Assembly: GCA_031772625.1 (NCBI GenBank) | Contig: CM062818.1 | Location: 1,682,430,167-1,682,494,166 of the forward strand | From: Pinus tabuliformis | Taxonomy: Eukaryota > Streptophyta > Pinopsida > Pinales > Pinaceae | DNA length: 64,000 bases | Direction: 5' to 3' | Part shown: piece after piece, positions 61,759-64,000 of the stretch | Layout of the letters: each line of letters starts with the position of its first letter | Position numbering within the stretch: position 1 is the stretch's first letter | The notes under the pieces: generated by a model | Databases searched by the model: none | What the model saw: the letters and a program-made list of their open reading frames with translations, nothing else | What the model was told of the DNA's origin: nothing | Translations under genes and position numbers: made by a program

Positions 61759-62745
61759 AAGCCCTCCGCCGAGAATGGCACGGGACGGCCGAGGGCACGG
61801 GGCAGCAAAAATTACAGGCTAAAACAGCAAAAATAGCATAGAATGCCATAGAATGCCGAGAATGGCATGGGACGGCCGAGGGCACGGGATGGCCGAGGGC
61901 ACGGGGCAGCAAAAATTTCAGGCTAAAACAGCTAAAATAACATAGAATGCCATAGAATGCCTAAAACCCTAAACCCTGAAAAAATTGCTCAAAAAAATTA
62001 CAGGTTAAAACAACAAAAATAACATAGAATGACTAAAACCCTAAACCCTTAAAAAAATGCTCAAAAAAATGCCATAAAATGCCATAGAAAGTTCACAAAA
62101 TATTCTGTTAGAGATGCTTGTGTTGAAAAACACAGAGTAATAGCTGGTAGGATTAAAAATCCTACCGGTTATAGGCCATGGATGGTTGCCGACCTCCCCC
62201 ACCTTCCCCAGAGCTCGCCAGACCTTCTCCACACCTGCAACGTCCTTTTCCACACCTGCAACAGGAAGAAAAAAGCCATTAGAGATAAGAAAAACAACAA
62301 AAACAACAGTGCGAAACAGAAAAATCCTATGTTACCTCAAGCTCAGTAGAATGGCGATCGACTCCTCCCCAAACAACAAAATCGCCCAATAAGACCACCA
62401 CCAGAGAAATGCTAAACAACCGACATTCCATGTTAAACAACTTGCATTCCAGAACGACCAAGAAATCCAGGCGGAAAAGCACAAGAAAAGCAGAACCGCT
62501 GTCCCAGCCAAAAACCCTGAAACTCCATCAAACCTTCGCACTAGCACACGAATAAACGACTCTGCGCGCAGGTACACAAACCCTGTCAACCGAACAAAGC
62601 ATTCCCCCAGCACACGAATAAACCACCATGCGCGCAGGTTATAGGGCCGTCCCGCGCCATCTTCGGCGGGGGGCTTCGCCCAACAACCGGCCCCGAGCAG
62701 AAAGACAAAGGGAAAATGGAACATCGCAGAAATGAGCCCAGACCA
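61694..62745. repeat. Large inverted repeat (~95-bp arms)
   Basis: 61694-61787 and the reverse complement of about 62648-62745 match from GGTTGGTCTGGGCTC to CGGGACGGCC. The loop of about 860 bases holds repeated CATAGAATGCCATAGAATGCC and ACxGCAAAAATxxCATAG units and two AAACCCTAAACCCT telomere-like motifs (61968, 62037). Confidence 0.82.
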
Positions 62746-62890
62746 ACCTTTGAAATGGCACGAAGGAGGATTTTTATGCAGCGAGGTGATAGCCCACACA
62801 TGGAGCTCCACGGTGGACAGGTGTCGTACCGGAGCCATGTGGGTTGACGCGTGGTAAAGTGACGTGGCGGGGAGGGCGCACATGTATTGG
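62100..62890 (-). other. Candidate promoter and spliced hypothetical unit
   Basis: On the minus strand 62880-62760 resembles a plant core promoter: ACCTGTCCACCGTGGAGCTCC, then TGCATAAAAATCC (TATA-like, about 62785). A 183-residue frame follows (62883-62332) with hydrophobic segments (MFHFPFVFLLG, AVLLFLCFSAWISWSFW). It ends at a donor CTTGAG|GTAACA (62337), with a possible acceptor TTCCTGTTGCAG|GTGTGG at about 62261 that keeps a frame with Gly-rich and Cys-rich residues to a stop near 62160. No family is recognised; it may be a copied gene 5' end. Confidence 0.25.
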
Positions 62891-63359
62891 CGACCCTCCC
62901 CTACATGTTAGACCTGAAAAAACATTCGTTTCCAAACGAAAATAGTTTAATTGTTAATTGTCCACATAAAAGTATTTAATAAAAGCAAAGTAGATTCCGC
63001 AAATGTTAATTTATGACTAACGAAAAAAAGCAGGTAAACTTAATAAATACAAAATGAGATCTGGATGTAAATGATGATAATTAAATTTTGTTGCAAACAC
63101 GATAATAAGATGTAGTACATAAAAAAAATAGTAATCAACTGAAAATAAATATAACAAGAATAAATAAATTATTTTTTATTGAAAATAAGTTAAAATGTCT
63201 AATATATTAAAATTTATATCAATATGTCTAATTTATAATATTGAATTTATATTAATATGTCCAATTTTTAATATGTAAAAATTGATTGATAAACATTTAC
63301 ATGTTACATGTAAGAGATATTGCAGTTATAGTTTTTGGTCTAGTTTTATAAGTCAGTTG
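62891..63359. other. No feature seen
   Basis: AT-rich intergenic sequence. Confidence 0.5.
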
Positions 63360-63535
63360 TTCAGTTTAGAGGATGTATAGGTGTAGTTTAGTTTTAGTTT
63401 AGAAATGAAGTATAGTGGTAATGTAAGACTGCTAATGTCTACGAAGGCATACATACGCTACCCCCCTCTGGTTTTGAACCTGTGACCTCTTAGGAGGAAA
63501 CACATGCTCTTAACCATTAGGCCCACTCAAGCTGT
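63360..63535 (-). repeat. tRNA-derived SINE
   Basis: The minus strand starts near 63530 with GGCCTAATGGTTAAGAGCAT (A-box-like), then CACAGGTTCAAAACCAGAG (B box GGTTCAAAACC) and a body of about 100 bases. It is the same family as 29405-29505. The poly-tail and target duplication are unclear. Confidence 0.7.
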
Positions 63536-64000
63536 AAATTAAAACATTTTGACTTAGTGAGATTACATAAAAATAGAAATTAAACTAAAAAAATAAAATT
63601 AATAATTAAACCAACCTAGATCTATCTTAACTTTGAATCTATCTCTGGAGGTGCAAACCTTTCTTCACTCAGAGAAGACATTTGTGTAGAATTTTCTCTA
63701 CAAATCAGCTAGCTCACTAATATCATGTAGAAATTTCACCTACAGATCAAACTGATATATGCAATGTACTAAAGCGTAATACTAGATCTACATCTACCAT
63801 AAACTTTGTGGAAGTTAATCAACCATGAGCAACATCAAGCATGAACACATATAACTGATAAGAAGGAATCAATCATACATAACATAGAATATATCACTGG
63901 GGAAAGGACCAGCATAAAACCCCAACATTGTATCATCAATCAAGTGGAAATCCTCAACAACATACAAAAAGAATCAGCTCAAAAGCTATCCTGCTCTCTC
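63536..64000. other. No feature seen
   Basis: AT-rich intergenic sequence up to the window edge. Confidence 0.5.

Overview
This is eukaryotic nuclear DNA from a land plant. The evidence is AT-rich spacers, plant-type Ty3/gypsy and Ty1/copia LTR retrotransposons, an RF-like P-class pentatricopeptide repeat (PPR) gene, a 5S-rRNA-derived repeat and tRNA-derived SINEs. The very low gene density, nested old elements and long repeat-derived spacers suggest a large genome such as a gymnosperm. That assignment is inference from style, not from a diagnostic marker.

Layout. Positions 1-4438 (minus): the 5' part of a Ty3/gypsy element with an open gag-pol frame running off the left edge; its 5' LTR sits inside the gag of an older Ty3-type element. 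Positions 4439-~11000 (minus): that older family. One LTR (5917-6779) has gag on its downstream side and, on its upstream side, a polypurine tract and a long accessory ORF (6825-10139), i.e. an LTR shared by two tandemly arranged copies. Positions 11107-12480: a decayed PPR pseudogene. Positions 14380-16340: a GC-richer segment with splice-like signals and no recognisable protein. Positions 16866-17683: a solo LTR with a perfect 5-bp target duplication.

Positions 22154-34189 (plus): a complete 12-kb LTR element without a recognisable pol. It carries, in antisense, an intron-containing fragment of a host-like gene (about 23621-25340), a foldback element, a partially duplicated 5S-derived repeat and a SINE. 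Positions 35768-41588 (plus): a complete but dead Ty1/copia element. Positions 44520-49945: diverged duplicated copies of the 3' flank of the PPR gene. Positions 49946-52021 (minus): the one apparently intact host gene, a PPR protein of about 18 repeats, with a broken partial copy of its 5' half just upstream (to 52870). Positions 56320-58938 (plus): a pogo/Tigger-like transposase interrupted by a single stop codon. Positions 60385-61380: gypsy and RNase H relics. Positions 61453-62880: a foldback region with 102-bp tandem repeats and a promoter-like, possibly spliced unit. The rest is intergenic sequence with microsatellites and small repeats.

Most genes here are selfish elements rather than partners in a pathway. 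Two themes link the window. First, nearly all premature stops in the decayed elements fit C-to-T change (CAG, CAA or CGA to TAG, TAA or TGA), as expected after long cytosine methylation. Second, PPR genes are being duplicated, truncated and internally expanded.
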